Assembly: GCF_004357765.1 (NCBI RefSeq)
Contig: NZ_SMTE01000003.1
Coordinates: 332,218 to 396,217, forward strand
Direction of reading: 5' to 3'
Source of the DNA: Pseudomonas putida
GTDB lineage: Bacteria; Pseudomonadota; Gammaproteobacteria; Pseudomonadales; Pseudomonadaceae
DNA length: 64,000 nt
A model generated the notes under the pieces. The model saw only the letters and a list, made by a program, of their open reading frames with translations. It made no database searches and was not told the DNA's origin. Numbering within the stretch: the stretch's first letter is position 1; every line of letters starts with the position of its first letter. Positions 54,538 to 63,961 of the stretch are shown here, one piece after another. A program made the translations under genes and the position numbers.

Positions 54538-54833
54538 GGACTCCTGGAAAAGGGTCGATCTGCTTATCGGACGCTCGCACAGCTCGTCACGGTACTTTTG
54601 AACAACGTGTTTGTAACAGACTGCTAAGCCAAGCGTATCACGGGCTGGTATTTCCAGATGTTGATGCGCAAGCCACTTTCTTAACTGTTATGGTCGAATG
54701 TCAGTTCATTAAAACTGTACTTGTATGGGCTCTAGCGGCTCTAGCTCGTTACTTCAGGCATAAAAAAACCCGCTGCGGTTTCCCGCAACGGGTTTGGAAT
54801 TCGCGGTGCCAGCCGGAGCCGGCGAACCGAGGC
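54538..54833. other. Intergenic region between DUF2388 copy C and the DUF1127 gene
   Basis: These 296 bp hold the promoter of the DUF2388 genes, the DUF1127 terminator (54762-54794) and one ACTGTAC motif at 54714. Otherwise nothing recognised. Confidence 0.4.
54762..54794 (-). terminator. Rho-independent terminator of the DUF1127 gene
   Basis: The stem AACCCGTTGCGG with CCGCAGCGGGTT has one G-U wobble and is followed on the reverse strand by seven T residues (54762-54768 as A). It lies 40 bp after the DUF1127 stop. Confidence 0.9.
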
Positions 54834-55049
54834 TTAGCGCCAGAACGGCTTGCTCAGCTCTTCGTAACGCTGCGACTCGCTGATACCGGCGTCGGCCAGC
54901 AGGCGGGCGTCCAGGCGAGCCAGTTGACGGCGGCTGGCCATGCGACGCTGCCAGAGCAGCAGGGTGGAGAGGGCGCGCAGCGGCAGCGAAGTTTGGGATT
55001 GCTGGGCGTTGCTTTCAAAAACCAGACCGGAACTGAGGGTACGTTCCAT
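54834..55049 (-). CDS. DUF1127 small protein
   Basis: This 71-residue basic protein carries a DUF1127 motif, WQRRMASRRQLARLDARLLADAGIS, followed by a short tail. Such proteins are small, usually cytosolic, and in some bacteria bind RNA or modulate regulators. It has its own promoter region (up to 345 bp) and terminator, so it is monocistronic. The upstream region carries repeated CTGTAC motifs. Confidence 0.82.
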   Translation of the reverse strand: MERTLSSGLVFESNAQQSQTSLPLRALSTLLLWQRRMASRRQLARLDARLLADAGISESQRYEELSKPFWR

Positions 55050-55394
55050 GATGCTTCATCCTTCCGCTTATGGCGGTACTAGGGAGTGATTTAACTGGTG
55101 CCCATGATCCTCCTCCCCTGTCCATAACAGTAGATACAGTTCAACAGCAATGCGATGGCCCAGTTAACTGTTTTAAGCAACTGTTGCACTCTAAACTGGC
55201 GAAACTGTACCGGTCTGCCCCTAAATGGTGCGTTTTAGGTTTTTGTTAGGTCGATGGGAAGCCGTGGCGACGGTTTATTGCAGTACAGTAGTACAGTTTT
55301 TTGAAATTGGCGTGATGGCTGCGAAGGGGTGTTTCAATCTGTACTGGCGATAAGGCCGGAACAGCCATTGCAGCTGTTCCGGTGCAACCTGGGG
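55050..55394. other. 345-bp upstream region of the DUF1127 gene with repeated CTGTAC motifs
   Basis: This A/T-richer region holds AAACTGTACCGG (55202-55213), GTACAGT (55283-55289), GTACAGTTT (55291-55299) and AATCTGTACTGG (55336-55347), in both orientations. The right half also lies downstream of the convergent... same-strand CoA-transferase gene end. The motif set looks like operators for a regulator not present in this window. Confidence 0.5.
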
Positions 55395-56888
55395 TCAGAC
55401 GGCGATCATACGCCCGGTTTCTTCCAGGTTCTCGTGCCAGCTCAATGCCTCGCGCAGGATGTGCGGGGTATGGCCGCCACGCTGGCAGGCACGCTCGAAG
55501 TAGTCGTTGAGCGCTGCGCGGTAGTCCGGGTGCACGCAGTTATCGATGATCGCTCGAGCGCGCTCACGGGGTGCCAGGCCTCGCAGGTCGGCCAGGCCCT
55601 GCTCGGTGACGAGGATGTCCACGTCATGCTCGGTATGATCGACATGGCTGACCATCGGCACCACGCTGGAAATCGCGCCACCTTTGGCGATCGATTTGGT
55701 GACGAATACCGCCAAATGGGCGTTGCGGGCGAAGTCGCCGGATCCGCCGATGCCGTTCATCATCTTGGTGCCGCAGACGTGGGTGGAGTTGACGTTGCCG
55801 TAGATGTCGAATTCCAGTGCGGTGTTGATACCGATGATGCCCAGGCGCCGTACCACCTCAGGGTGGTTGGAGATTTCCTGTGGACGCAGCACCAGCTTGT
55901 CCTTGTAGCGTTCGAGGTTGCCGAACACATCGGCGTTGCGACGAGTCGACAGGGTGATCGAGCTGCCCGAAGCGAAGCGCAGCTTGCCGGCATCGATCAG
56001 GTCGAAGGTCGAGTCCTGCAACACCTCGGAGTACATGGTCAGGTTTTCGAAAGGCGACTCGATCAGACCACACATCACCGCGTTGGCGATGCTGCCGATG
56101 CCAGCCTGCAGCGGACCGAGCTCGTTGCTCATGCGCCCGGCCGCCACTTCGCCCTTGAGGAACTCGATCAGGTGGTTGGCGATGCCCTGGGTTTCGTCAT
56201 CGGGCGGCAGCACGGTGGAGGGAGAGTCCGGTTGCTCGCTGATGACGATGCCGACGATCTTGGCCGGATCGATCGGGATGGCGGTGCTGCCAATGCGGTC
56301 GTCGACCTTGACCAGCGGGATCGGGGTGCGGGTCGGGCGGTAGGTCGGGATATAGATGTCGTGCAGGCCTTCGAGGTTGGCGTTGTGCGACAGGTTGATC
56401 TCGACGATCACTTGCTTGGCGAAAATGGCGAAGCTGGCCGAGTTGCCTACGGAGGTGGTCGGCACGATGTGGCCTTGCTCGGTGATGGCCACAGCTTCGA
56501 TGACCGCGATGTCGGGCAGTTTGAGCTGCTTGTTGCGCAGCTGCTCGACGGTTTCCGAGAGGTGCTGGTCGATGAACATCACCTTGCCGTCGTTGATGGC
56601 CTTGCGCAGGGTGCTGTCGACCTGGAATGGCATGCGGCGAGCCAGGACGCCGGCCTCGGTCAATTGCTTGTCCAGGTCGTTGCCCAGGCTTGCGCCGGTC
56701 ATCAGGCTGATTTTCAGTGGTGACTGCTTGGCGCGTTCGGCCAGCGCATGTGGCACGGCCTTGGCTTCACCGGCACGGGTGAAACCGCTCATGCCGACGG
56801 TCATGCCGTCCTCGATCAGGCCAGCGGCGTCAGCCGCACTCATAACCTTGCTGTGCAGGGAGGACAAGCGGATACGATCACGGTACAT
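55395..56888 (-). CDS. Acetyl-CoA hydrolase/transferase family CoA transferase
   Basis: This 497-residue protein is a class I CoA transferase of the acetyl-CoA hydrolase type (succinyl-CoA:acetate or propionyl-CoA:succinate). The oxyanion loop is GIGGSGDFARNA and the catalytic Glu is probably in YSEVLQDSTFDL. DGMTVGMSGFTRAGEAKAVP marks the N-terminal half. It moves CoA between short acyl groups in carbon overflow. It stands between DUF1127 and pntB on the reverse strand, apparently monocistronic. Confidence 0.88.
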   Translation of the reverse strand: MYRDRIRLSSLHSKVMSAADAAGLIEDGMTVGMSGFTRAGEAKAVPHALAERAKQSPLKISLMTGASLGNDLDKQLTEAGVLARRMPFQVDSTLRKAINDGKVMFIDQHLSETVEQLRNKQLKLPDIAVIEAVAITEQGHIVPTTSVGNSASFAIFAKQVIVEINLSHNANLEGLHDIYIPTYRPTRTPIPLVKVDDRIGSTAIPIDPAKIVGIVISEQPDSPSTVLPPDDETQGIANHLIEFLKGEVAAGRMSNELGPLQAGIGSIANAVMCGLIESPFENLTMYSEVLQDSTFDLIDAGKLRFASGSSITLSTRRNADVFGNLERYKDKLVLRPQEISNHPEVVRRLGIIGINTALEFDIYGNVNSTHVCGTKMMNGIGGSGDFARNAHLAVFVTKSIAKGGAISSVVPMVSHVDHTEHDVDILVTEQGLADLRGLAPRERARAIIDNCVHPDYRAALNDYFERACQRGGHTPHILREALSWHENLEETGRMIAV

Positions 56889-57012
56889 GGATTGTTATCT
56901 CGGGCTACTGAAGCTACTGCAGCGCAGTCTAGAGATTTAACCCGTCGCCGTCCCACGACCATGGTCGTATGAAAGGCCTATGACAAAGGCCTTTGATCTG
57001 AAGCAATGGAGA

Positions 57013-57040
57013 AAGCCCCGTTCAATTATGAGCGGGGCTT
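57013..57040 (-). terminator. Terminator hairpin after pntB
   Basis: AAGCCCCG and CGGGGCTT pair around a 12-base interior, followed on the reverse strand by TTTCTCC. It ends the pnt transcript, 30 bp after the pntB stop. Confidence 0.75.
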
Positions 57041-57070
57041 CCTTTATAGCGTGAGGTGTCTACCTACGGA

Positions 57071-58507
57071 TCAGTCTACGGCTTTAACCATGTCCTCGAT
57101 GACCTTCTTCGCATCGCCGAACACCATCATGGTCTTGTCCAGGTAGAACAGTTCGTTGTCCAGACCTGCGTAACCGCTGGCCATCGAGCGCTTGTTGACG
57201 ATGATGGTCTTGGCCTTGAACGCTTCGAGGATCGGCATGCCCGCGATCGGCGACTTGGGATCGTTCTTCGCCGCCGGGTTGACCACGTCGTTGGCGCCCA
57301 GTACCAGCACTACGTCGGCCTGCCCGAACTCGGCGTTGATGTCTTCCATCTCGAACACCTGGTCGTAAGGCACTTCGGCCTCGGCCAGCAGCACGTTCAT
57401 GTGTCCGGGCATGCGGCCCGCCACCGGGTGGATCGCATACTTCACGGTCACGCCATTGTGGGTCAGCTTCTCGGTCAGTTCCTTGAGCGCATGCTGGGCG
57501 CGGGCTACTGCCAGGCCGTAACCGGGGACGATGATCACGCTGTCGGCGTTGCTCAGCAGGAAGGTGGCGTCGTCGGCCGAGCCAGACTTCACCGGGCGTT
57601 GCTCCTTCGAGCCTTGCGCGGCACCGCTGTCGGTATCGCCGCCGAAGCCGCCGAGGATGACGTTGAAGAACGAGCGGTTCATCGCCTTGCACATGATGTA
57701 CGAGAGAATCGCACCGCTCGAGCCTACCAGCGAACCCGCGATGATCAGCATCGAGTTGTTCAGCGAGAAGCCGATACCGGCCGCCGCCCAGCCCGAGTAG
57801 CTGTTGAGCATCGACACCACCACCGGCATGTCGGCGCCACCGATCGGGATGATGATCAGTACACCCATGACGAAGGCCAGGGCCAGCATCAGGGTGAATG
57901 CGCTGTAGTGGCCGGTGAAGGTGAACAGCAGGCCCAGGGCGATGGTGGCCAGACCCAGGATCAGGTTCAGCTTGTGCTGGCCGGCGAACTGTACCGGTGC
58001 GCCCTGGAACAGACGGAACTTGTACTTGCCCGACAGCTTGCCAAAGGCAATCACCGAACCGGAGAAGGTAATTGCACCGATCGCCGCGCCGAGGAACAGC
58101 TCCAGGCGGTTGCCGGTGGGAATGGGGTCGCTGATGGCGGCGACGATGCCCATCGACTGCGGCTCGAGAACGGCGGCGATGGCGATGAACACTGCGGCCA
58201 GACCGATCATGCTGTGCATGAAAGCGACCAGCTCGGGCATCTTGGTCATCTCGACGCGCTTGGCCATGATCGAACCGGCGCTGCCGCCGACCAGCAGGCC
58301 GACGATGACGTAGCCGATGCCGGCCGTTGCAAGTTCGGAGCCGAGCTTATAGATAAGGCCGACCGTGGTGAGGATCGCGATCCCCATGCCGATCATGCCG
58401 AACAGGTTGCCGCGTCGCGAGGTAGTCGGGTGCGACAGGCCTTTGAGCGCCTGGATGAAGCACACCGAAGCGACGAGGTAGAGAAGCGTTACCAGATTCA
58501 TGCTCAT
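57071..58507 (-). CDS. pntB: NAD(P) transhydrogenase subunit beta
   Basis: The 478-residue beta subunit has about eight membrane spans (residues 5-265) and a C-terminal NADP(H)-binding domain, with IIVPGYGLAVARAQHAL and the ADVVLVLGANDVVNPAA segment. It forms the proton channel and NADP site of the transhydrogenase, which makes NADPH using the proton gradient. It starts 2 bp after pntAB. The start at 58507 (MSMNLVTLLYL) is chosen over a long upstream extension. Confidence 0.95.
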   Translation of the reverse strand: MSMNLVTLLYLVASVCFIQALKGLSHPTTSRRGNLFGMIGMGIAILTTVGLIYKLGSELATAGIGYVIVGLLVGGSAGSIMAKRVEMTKMPELVAFMHSMIGLAAVFIAIAAVLEPQSMGIVAAISDPIPTGNRLELFLGAAIGAITFSGSVIAFGKLSGKYKFRLFQGAPVQFAGQHKLNLILGLATIALGLLFTFTGHYSAFTLMLALAFVMGVLIIIPIGGADMPVVVSMLNSYSGWAAAGIGFSLNNSMLIIAGSLVGSSGAILSYIMCKAMNRSFFNVILGGFGGDTDSGAAQGSKEQRPVKSGSADDATFLLSNADSVIIVPGYGLAVARAQHALKELTEKLTHNGVTVKYAIHPVAGRMPGHMNVLLAEAEVPYDQVFEMEDINAEFGQADVVLVLGANDVVNPAAKNDPKSPIAGMPILEAFKAKTIIVNKRSMASGYAGLDNELFYLDKTMMVFGDAKKVIEDMVKAVD

Positions 58508-58509
58508 GC

Positions 58510-58824
58510 TTACTTCTGCGCCTCGTTCTTGGTTTTCTTCTTGAACATTTCCAGCATGCGGCGGGTGACCAGGAAGCCACCGAATACATTGACCGCCGCC
58601 AGGGCGACAGCCAGGGTGCCCATCAGCTTGCCGGCCGGGGTCACGGTCAGGGCTGCGGCGAGCATGGCGCCGACGATGACGATGGCCGAGATGGCATTGG
58701 TGACCGCCATCAGCGGCGTGTGCAGGGCCGGGGTGACGTTCCATACCACGTGGTAACCCACATAGATCGCCAGCACGAAGATGATCAGGTTGTAGATTCC
58801 GTGAGAAATCAGCATGTCTTCCAT
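58510..58824 (-). CDS. pntAB: NAD(P) transhydrogenase alpha subunit, membrane part (PntAB)
   Basis: This 104-residue subunit carries three to four hydrophobic helices and ends in a basic tail KKKTKNEAQK. In this three-gene form the alpha chain is split: PntAA (soluble) and PntAB (membrane). It sits between pntAA (11 bp upstream) and pntB (2 bp downstream). The residues HTPLMAVTNAISAIVIVG match the family. The frame is open upstream without family features. Confidence 0.92.
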   Translation of the reverse strand: MEDMLISHGIYNLIIFVLAIYVGYHVVWNVTPALHTPLMAVTNAISAIVIVGAMLAAALTVTPAGKLMGTLAVALAAVNVFGGFLVTRRMLEMFKKKTKNEAQK

Positions 58825-58835
58825 TGTCGTGCTCC

Positions 58836-59957
58836 TTAGCCGTTCTTGCGCACGACCTGGCCGTCGCGGCACATCAGGCACGCGGCGACGATGTCGTCTT
58901 CGAGGTTGATCACCAATGCGCTGTCCTTGTCGAACAGCAGCTTCATAAAGTCCAGCAGGTTGCGCGCATACAGCGCCGAGGCATCGGCACCGACCTGGGC
59001 GGGCAGATTGGTCGGACCGACGATGGTCACGCCGTTGTGCTGGACCACCTGATCGGCGACGGTCAACGGACAGTTGCCGCCCTGGGCGGCGGCCAGGTCG
59101 ATGACCACCGAGCCGGGTTTCATCTGCGCTACGGTCTCGGCGCTGAGCAGAGTCGGCGCCTTGCGGCCAGGGATCAGAGCTGTGGTGATGACGATGTCGG
59201 CCTGCTTGGCGCGCTCGTGCACGGCCTGGGCTTGGCGTTGCATCCAGCTCGCCGGCATCGGCCTGGCGTAACCGCCCACGCCTTCGGCGCACTCGCGTTC
59301 TTCGTCGGTCTCGTATGGCACGTCGATGAATTTGGCACCAAGCGATTCGATCTGCTCCTTCACTGCGGGGCGCACATCCGATGCTTCGATTACTGCGCCC
59401 AGCCGCTTGGCCGTAGCGATCGCCTGCAGGCCGGCAACGCCTGCACCGAGGATCAGCACACGGGCGGCCTTCACGGTGCCGGCGGCGGTCATCAGCATGG
59501 GCATGAAGCGTGGATAGTGATGTGCGGCGAGCAATACGGCCTTGTACCCGGCGATGTTGGCCTGGGACGACAACACGTCGAGGCTCTGGGCCCGGGAAGT
59601 ACGGGGTGCGGCCTCAAGGGCGAAGGCAGTGATGCCGCGCTCGGCCATCTTGGCGATCAATTCGTTGTTGAACGGGTTGAGCATGCCGACCAACACACTG
59701 CCACTATTGATCTGGGCCAGCTCCTGATCGCTGGGGGCGACCACCTTCAGCACCAGTTGCGCGCCGTAGGCATCGGCTGCGCTGCCAAGGGAGGCTCCCA
59801 CGGCTTCATAGGCACTGTCCGGAATGCTGGCGTTCAGGCCTGCGCCCCGTTGGACGGTGACCTGATGGCCCTGACCAATCAGTTTCTTGATGGTTTCGGG
59901 GGTTGCGGCAACCCTTGTCTCACCGGTCTGCGTCTCGAGAGGAACACCAATGTGCAC
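58836..59957 (-). CDS. pntAA: NAD(P) transhydrogenase alpha subunit, NAD-binding part (PntAA)
   Basis: The 373-residue soluble subunit has the AlaDH/PNT fold, with HIGVPLETQTGETRVAATPETIKKL at the start and the Rossmann motif VLILGAGVAGLQAIATAKRLGA. It binds NAD(H). The GTG start at 59957 follows GCAGGAG at 8 bases and gives the usual N-terminus; an open extension upstream is rejected. It is the first gene of the pntAA-pntAB-pntB operon. Confidence 0.94.
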   Translation of the reverse strand: MHIGVPLETQTGETRVAATPETIKKLIGQGHQVTVQRGAGLNASIPDSAYEAVGASLGSAADAYGAQLVLKVVAPSDQELAQINSGSVLVGMLNPFNNELIAKMAERGITAFALEAAPRTSRAQSLDVLSSQANIAGYKAVLLAAHHYPRFMPMLMTAAGTVKAARVLILGAGVAGLQAIATAKRLGAVIEASDVRPAVKEQIESLGAKFIDVPYETDEERECAEGVGGYARPMPASWMQRQAQAVHERAKQADIVITTALIPGRKAPTLLSAETVAQMKPGSVVIDLAAAQGGNCPLTVADQVVQHNGVTIVGPTNLPAQVGADASALYARNLLDFMKLLFDKDSALVINLEDDIVAACLMCRDGQVVRKNG

Positions 59958-60365
59958 GACTTTGTCTCCTGCGGTGACCTTTTGTCTTTGTAGAAACCCA
60001 TGCACTGCGTATGGCGCACGGGGTGGCGATTGGGCGCCGGCCCGCCGAATCCTGGGCGGGCCGAGCATTTTGCAGACGAACCCACGGGCCTTCAACAGGT
60101 TATGGAGCGAAACCAAGTCAAAACTACAAGTCACCCTGTGACCGTATGTCGCAACAATAGGCTTGCAGGCCTTCAAGCTCGGGCTTTTGGGAGATTAAGG
60201 TATTTTTCGAAGTTTTTTGTAGTAATTTCGCAGATGGGCTCGCGGATGTCGCTAATTTGCCTGTAAGCCGCGTATTTACAGGGGTTTTACAGGTTTATCG
60301 TTAAACCCGAACAGTTTGCAGATATGCGACAAAACCTTACATCTGTAGGTGTTCAAAATAATTGA
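59958..60365. other. 408-bp upstream region of the pnt operon
   Basis: It should contain the pnt promoter and a leader. A perfect 9-base-pair stem (CGGCCCGCC with GGCGGGCCG, 60038-60063) lies about 80 bp upstream of the pntAA start. The right half (60180-60365) is A/T-rich. I recognised no operator. Confidence 0.45.
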
Positions 60366-61292
60366 CTACAAAGATAGGGAGCTTTCGCTGTTGCTGCTCG
60401 AAGCCAGGTACTGCCTGGCCTGGTCGGCCAGCCAATCGCGAAAGGCACGCAACGAAGCGGACTCGACCTTGCGCTCCGGAATCATCAGATAGTAAGCCTT
60501 GTCACTGATCAGAGCGTGCCTGTTTGCGACCACCAGCCTGCCCTCCTCCAGCTCGCGCTGGATCAGGAATGGCGGTATCAGCGCGATACCCATCTCGTGC
60601 ATGGCGGCCTGGGCGAGCATGGAGAACAGTTCATAGCGCGGCCCTGTCATGTCGCCCTCGATGCTCATGCCCACCCTGTGGAACCACTGCCGCCACGCAT
60701 AAGGACGCGTGGTCTGTTGCAGCAGCGGCATGCTGGCGATGCGCCGGGCATCGAGCATGCCCTCCCCGTTCAGCAAGGCTGGGCTGCACACCGGCAGCGG
60801 GTTCTCGCCCATCAGCCGCTGGGACTGGGTGCCGGACCAGTCGCCGTCGCCGAAGTAGATGGCGGCGTCGAAGGTGGTGTCGGCGAACAGGAATGGCCGG
60901 GTGCGGTTGGTCAGGTTCACCGTGACTTCCGGGTGGCGTTGCTGAAAATCTTTCAGGCGGGGCAGCAGCCATTGGGTGCCGAATGTCGGAACCACGGCCA
61001 GTTCGATCACGTTGGCGCCCTGCTGGCGCATCACCGAGAGCGTGTCTCGCTCCACCGCATCGAGCTGGGCCGCTACCTGGCGGCTATAGGACAGTCCGGC
61101 CTCGGTCAATTTCACGCCGCGCCGCGAGCGACGAAACAGGTCGACGTTGAGAAAGCTTTCCAGGCTGCCGATCTGCCGACACACGGCGCCCTGGGTCAGC
61201 GCCAGTTCCTGCGCTGCCTTGGTGAAGCTCTCGTGGCGCGCCGCGGCTTCGAAGCAGACCAGGGCAGCGGTGCTGGGGATCTTTCGGCGCAT
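60366..61292 (-). CDS. gcdR: LysR-family regulator of glutarate catabolism (GcdR)
   Basis: This 308-residue LysR-type regulator has the N-terminal winged helix (AALVCFEAAARHESFTKAAQELALTQGAVCRQIGSLE) and an effector domain. It is related to GcvA. It is divergent from gcdH, and in P. putida the regulator in this place, GcdR, activates gcdHG in response to glutarate. The start at 61292 follows GTGAGG at 9 bases; five residues could be added at 61307. It probably binds in the 160-bp divergent region. Confidence 0.85.
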   Translation of the reverse strand: MRRKIPSTAALVCFEAAARHESFTKAAQELALTQGAVCRQIGSLESFLNVDLFRRSRRGVKLTEAGLSYSRQVAAQLDAVERDTLSVMRQQGANVIELAVVPTFGTQWLLPRLKDFQQRHPEVTVNLTNRTRPFLFADTTFDAAIYFGDGDWSGTQSQRLMGENPLPVCSPALLNGEGMLDARRIASMPLLQQTTRPYAWRQWFHRVGMSIEGDMTGPRYELFSMLAQAAMHEMGIALIPPFLIQRELEEGRLVVANRHALISDKAYYLMIPERKVESASLRAFRDWLADQARQYLASSSNSESSLSL

Positions 61293-61382
61293 GTACGTCA
61301 ACCTCACTTGTCACAGATCGAATAACCGGTTTTTTCGTGTTCCGGAGTGAGAAATTATCACTAAAGCGTGCGCAATCCTCGT

Positions 61383-61411
61383 TTGTCCAGGCGCAGGATC
61401 GGGCCTAGGAT
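61383..61411 (+). promoter_or_regulatory. Candidate gcdH promoter
   Basis: TTGTCC and TAGGAT, spaced 17 bases, form a weak sigma-70 promoter. About 50 bp upstream is AACCGGTT (61324-61331), a palindrome that could be part of a LysR site. A weak promoter fits a gene that needs an activator. Confidence 0.4.
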
Positions 61412-61452
61412 CAAGGAAACAAGACCTGCTCCCTACTTCGAGGACATCGCTC

Positions 61453-62634
61453 ATGGCTGGTAAGGCAAGCTTCAACTGGATCGACCCGCTGCTGCTGGAT
61501 CAGCAGCTCACTGAAGAAGAGCGCATGGTGCGTGACAGTGCTTACCAGTTCGCCCAGGACAAGCTGGCGCCCCGTGTGTTGGAAGCCTTTCGGCACGAGC
61601 AGACCGATCCGGCGATCTTTCGCGAGATGGGCGAAGTCGGTCTGCTGGGGGCGACCATCCCGGAGCAGTATGGTGGCAGTGGCCTGAACTATGTCTGCTA
61701 TGGCCTGATCGCTCGTGAGGTCGAGCGCATCGACTCGGGCTACCGTTCGATGATGAGTGTGCAATCCTCGCTGGTCATGGTGCCGATCAACGAGTTCGGC
61801 AGCGAAGCGCAGAAACAGAAGTACCTGCCAAAGCTGGCGTCCGGCGAATGGATCGGCTGTTTCGGCCTTACCGAGCCCAACCATGGCTCCGATCCGGGTT
61901 CGATGGTCACCCGTGCGCGCAAGGTCGATGGCGGCTACCGTCTGACCGGCAGCAAGATGTGGATCACCAACAGCCCGATCGCCGATGTGTTCGTGGTCTG
62001 GGCCAAGGACGACGCGGGCGATATCCGCGGCTTCGTGCTGGAGAAAGGCTGGCAGGGCCTGAGCGCGCCGGCTATCCATGGCAAGGTCGGGCTGCGTGCC
62101 TCGATCACCGGTGAAATCGTGATGGATAACGTCTTCGTGCCAGAAGAGAACATCTTCCCGGACGTGCGTGGTCTGCGTGGTCCGTTCACCTGTCTGAACT
62201 CTGCCCGCTATGGGATTTCCTGGGGGGCTCTGGGTGCTGCCGAGGCGTGCTGGCATACCGCGCGGCAATACACCCTGGATCGACAGCAGTTCGGTCGACC
62301 GCTGGCGGCGAATCAACTTATCCAGAAGAAGCTTGCCGATATGCAGACCGAGATTACCCTGGCGTTGCAGGGTTGCCTGCGCCTTGGTCGGATGAAGGAC
62401 GAAGGTACTGCCGCGGTGGAAATCACTTCGATCATGAAGCGCAATTCATGCGGCAAGGCTCTGGATGTCGCCCGTCTGGCCCGCGACATGCTGGGTGGCA
62501 ATGGTATCTCCGACGAGTTTGGCGTGGCGCGTCACCTGGTCAACCTGGAGGTGGTCAACACCTATGAAGGCACCCATGACGTGCATGCGCTGATCCTCGG
62601 CCGCGCGCAAACCGGCATCCAAGCTTTCTATTGA
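61453..62634 (+). CDS. gcdH: Glutaryl-CoA dehydrogenase
   Basis: GcdH oxidises and decarboxylates glutaryl-CoA to crotonyl-CoA. The 393-residue acyl-CoA dehydrogenase has [17 protein letters not shown] and [18 protein letters not shown], and the catalytic Glu in [19 protein letters not shown] near the C-terminus. It serves lysine and glutarate breakdown. It is followed by gcdG after 14 bp with a shared ribosome site region (AAGGAG). Confidence 0.95.
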   Translation: MAGKASFNWIDPLLLDQQLTEEERMVRDSAYQFAQDKLAPRVLEAFRHEQTDPAIFREMGEVGLLGATIPEQYGGSGLNYVCYGLIAREVERIDSGYRSMMSVQSSLVMVPINEFGSEAQKQKYLPKLASGEWIGCFGLTEPNHGSDPGSMVTRARKVDGGYRLTGSKMWITNSPIADVFVVWAKDDAGDIRGFVLEKGWQGLSAPAIHGKVGLRASITGEIVMDNVFVPEENIFPDVRGLRGPFTCLNSARYGISWGALGAAEACWHTARQYTLDRQQFGRPLAANQLIQKKLADMQTEITLALQGCLRLGRMKDEGTAAVEITSIMKRNSCGKALDVARLARDMLGGNGISDEFGVARHLVNLEVVNTYEGTHDVHALILGRAQTGIQAFY

Positions 62635-62648
62635 TAAGGAGCCAGCCC

Positions 62649-63869
62649 ATGGGCGCGCTTTCCCATCTGCGGGTGCTGGATCTTTCGCGGGTGCTGGCCG
62701 GCCCTTGGTCCGGCCAGATCCTGGCGGACCTGGGGGCTGATGTGATCAAGGTCGAGCGTCCAGGCAGCGGGGACGATACTCGCGCCTGGGGGCCACCTTT
62801 CCTCAAGGATGCCCAGGGTGAAAGCACCGGCGAGGCGGCTTACTATCTGTCGGCCAATCGCAACAAGCGCTCGGTGACCATCGATTTCACCCAGCCTGAA
62901 GGCCAGCGCCTGGTGCGCGAATTGGCGGCGAAGTCGGACATCGTCATCGAGAACTTCAAGGTCGGCGGGCTGGCGGCCTATGGGCTGGACTACCTGAGTC
63001 TCAAGGCGGTGAATCCGCGGCTTATATATTGTTCGGTCACCGGTTTCGGTCAGACCGGGCCATATGCCAAGCGCGCAGGGTACGACTTCATGATCCAGGG
63101 GCTGGGCGGGCTGATGAGCCTGACTGGCCGTCCCGATGGGGAGGAAGGTGCCGGGCCGGTCAAGGTAGGTGTGGCACTGACCGACATACTTACCGGGTTG
63201 TACTCGACCGTGGCGATCTTGGCCGCCCTCGCCCACCGCGACCAGACCGGGACCGGCCAGCATATAGATATGGCACTACTGGATGTGCAGGTGGCTTGCC
63301 TGGCCAACCAGGCGATGAATTATCTGACCACAGGCAGTCCGCCGAGGAGGCTGGGTAATGCGCATCCGAACATCGTGCCTTATCAGGACTTCCCTACTGC
63401 CGATGGTGATTTCATCCTTACCGTGGGCAATGATGGACAATTCCGCAAGTTCGCCGAGGTGGCCGGTCAGCCGCAGTGGGCAGACGACCCGCGATTCGCC
63501 AGTAACAAGCAGCGGGTGGCCAATCGCGCCGAATTGATTCCCTTGATCCGCCAGGCGACTGTATTCAAGACCACGGCGGAGTGGGTCAGCCAGTTGGAGG
63601 CGGCAGGTGTTCCCTGTGGGCCGATCAACGATCTCGCGCAGGTGTTCCAGGATCCGCAGGTACTGGCCCGAGGGCTGGCAGTGAGCATGCCGCATGCGTT
63701 GGCCGGCAGCGTGCCGCAAGTGGCCAGCCCGATTCGACTGTCCGAAACACCGGTGGAGTATCGCCAGGCGCCGCCTTTGTTGGGGGAGCATACCGAAGTG
63801 GTGTTGGCCGAGGTGTTGGGGGTGGATGCAGAAACGGTGCGGCGGCTGCGGGGTGCTGGGGTATTGTGA
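62649..63869 (+). CDS. gcdG: Class III CoA transferase for glutarate (GcdG)
   Basis: This 406-residue CaiB/BaiF-type transferase activates glutarate as glutaryl-CoA for GcdH. The N-terminus reads LSHLRVLDLSRVLAGPWSGQILADLGADVIKVERPGSGDDTR, and the catalytic Asp is likely in HIDMALLDVQ. ATG 62649 has AAGGAG 8 bases upstream, and an earlier in-frame TTG at 62631 is less likely. It forms an operon with gcdH. Confidence 0.93.
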   Translation: MGALSHLRVLDLSRVLAGPWSGQILADLGADVIKVERPGSGDDTRAWGPPFLKDAQGESTGEAAYYLSANRNKRSVTIDFTQPEGQRLVRELAAKSDIVIENFKVGGLAAYGLDYLSLKAVNPRLIYCSVTGFGQTGPYAKRAGYDFMIQGLGGLMSLTGRPDGEEGAGPVKVGVALTDILTGLYSTVAILAALAHRDQTGTGQHIDMALLDVQVACLANQAMNYLTTGSPPRRLGNAHPNIVPYQDFPTADGDFILTVGNDGQFRKFAEVAGQPQWADDPRFASNKQRVANRAELIPLIRQATVFKTTAEWVSQLEAAGVPCGPINDLAQVFQDPQVLARGLAVSMPHALAGSVPQVASPIRLSETPVEYRQAPPLLGEHTEVVLAEVLGVDAETVRRLRGAGVL

Positions 63870-63933
63870 TTGCTATCACCCAGGGCCGCGCAGCAGCCCC
63901 TTCATTAATGTTTCAAATTCATGAAAATAGGTG

Positions 63934-63961
63934 TTGACGCCGTTTCGAATCCCCTTATAAT
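63934..63961 (+). promoter_or_regulatory. Strong sigma-70 promoter of stable-RNA type
   Basis: TTGACG and a perfect TATAAT are separated by 16 bases, preceded by an A/T-rich UP-like stretch (TCATTAATGTTTCAAATTC) and followed by a GC-rich discriminator (GCGCACC). This pattern is typical of rRNA and tRNA promoters. The gene it serves lies beyond the right edge. Confidence 0.65.

Noticed and set aside
55329-56723. 464-codon forward frame opposite the CoA transferase
   Set aside because: Shadow composition and no motif; the reverse gene has all catalytic blocks.
57056-58756. 566-codon forward frame opposite pntB
   Set aside because: It mirrors pntB, with shadow composition.
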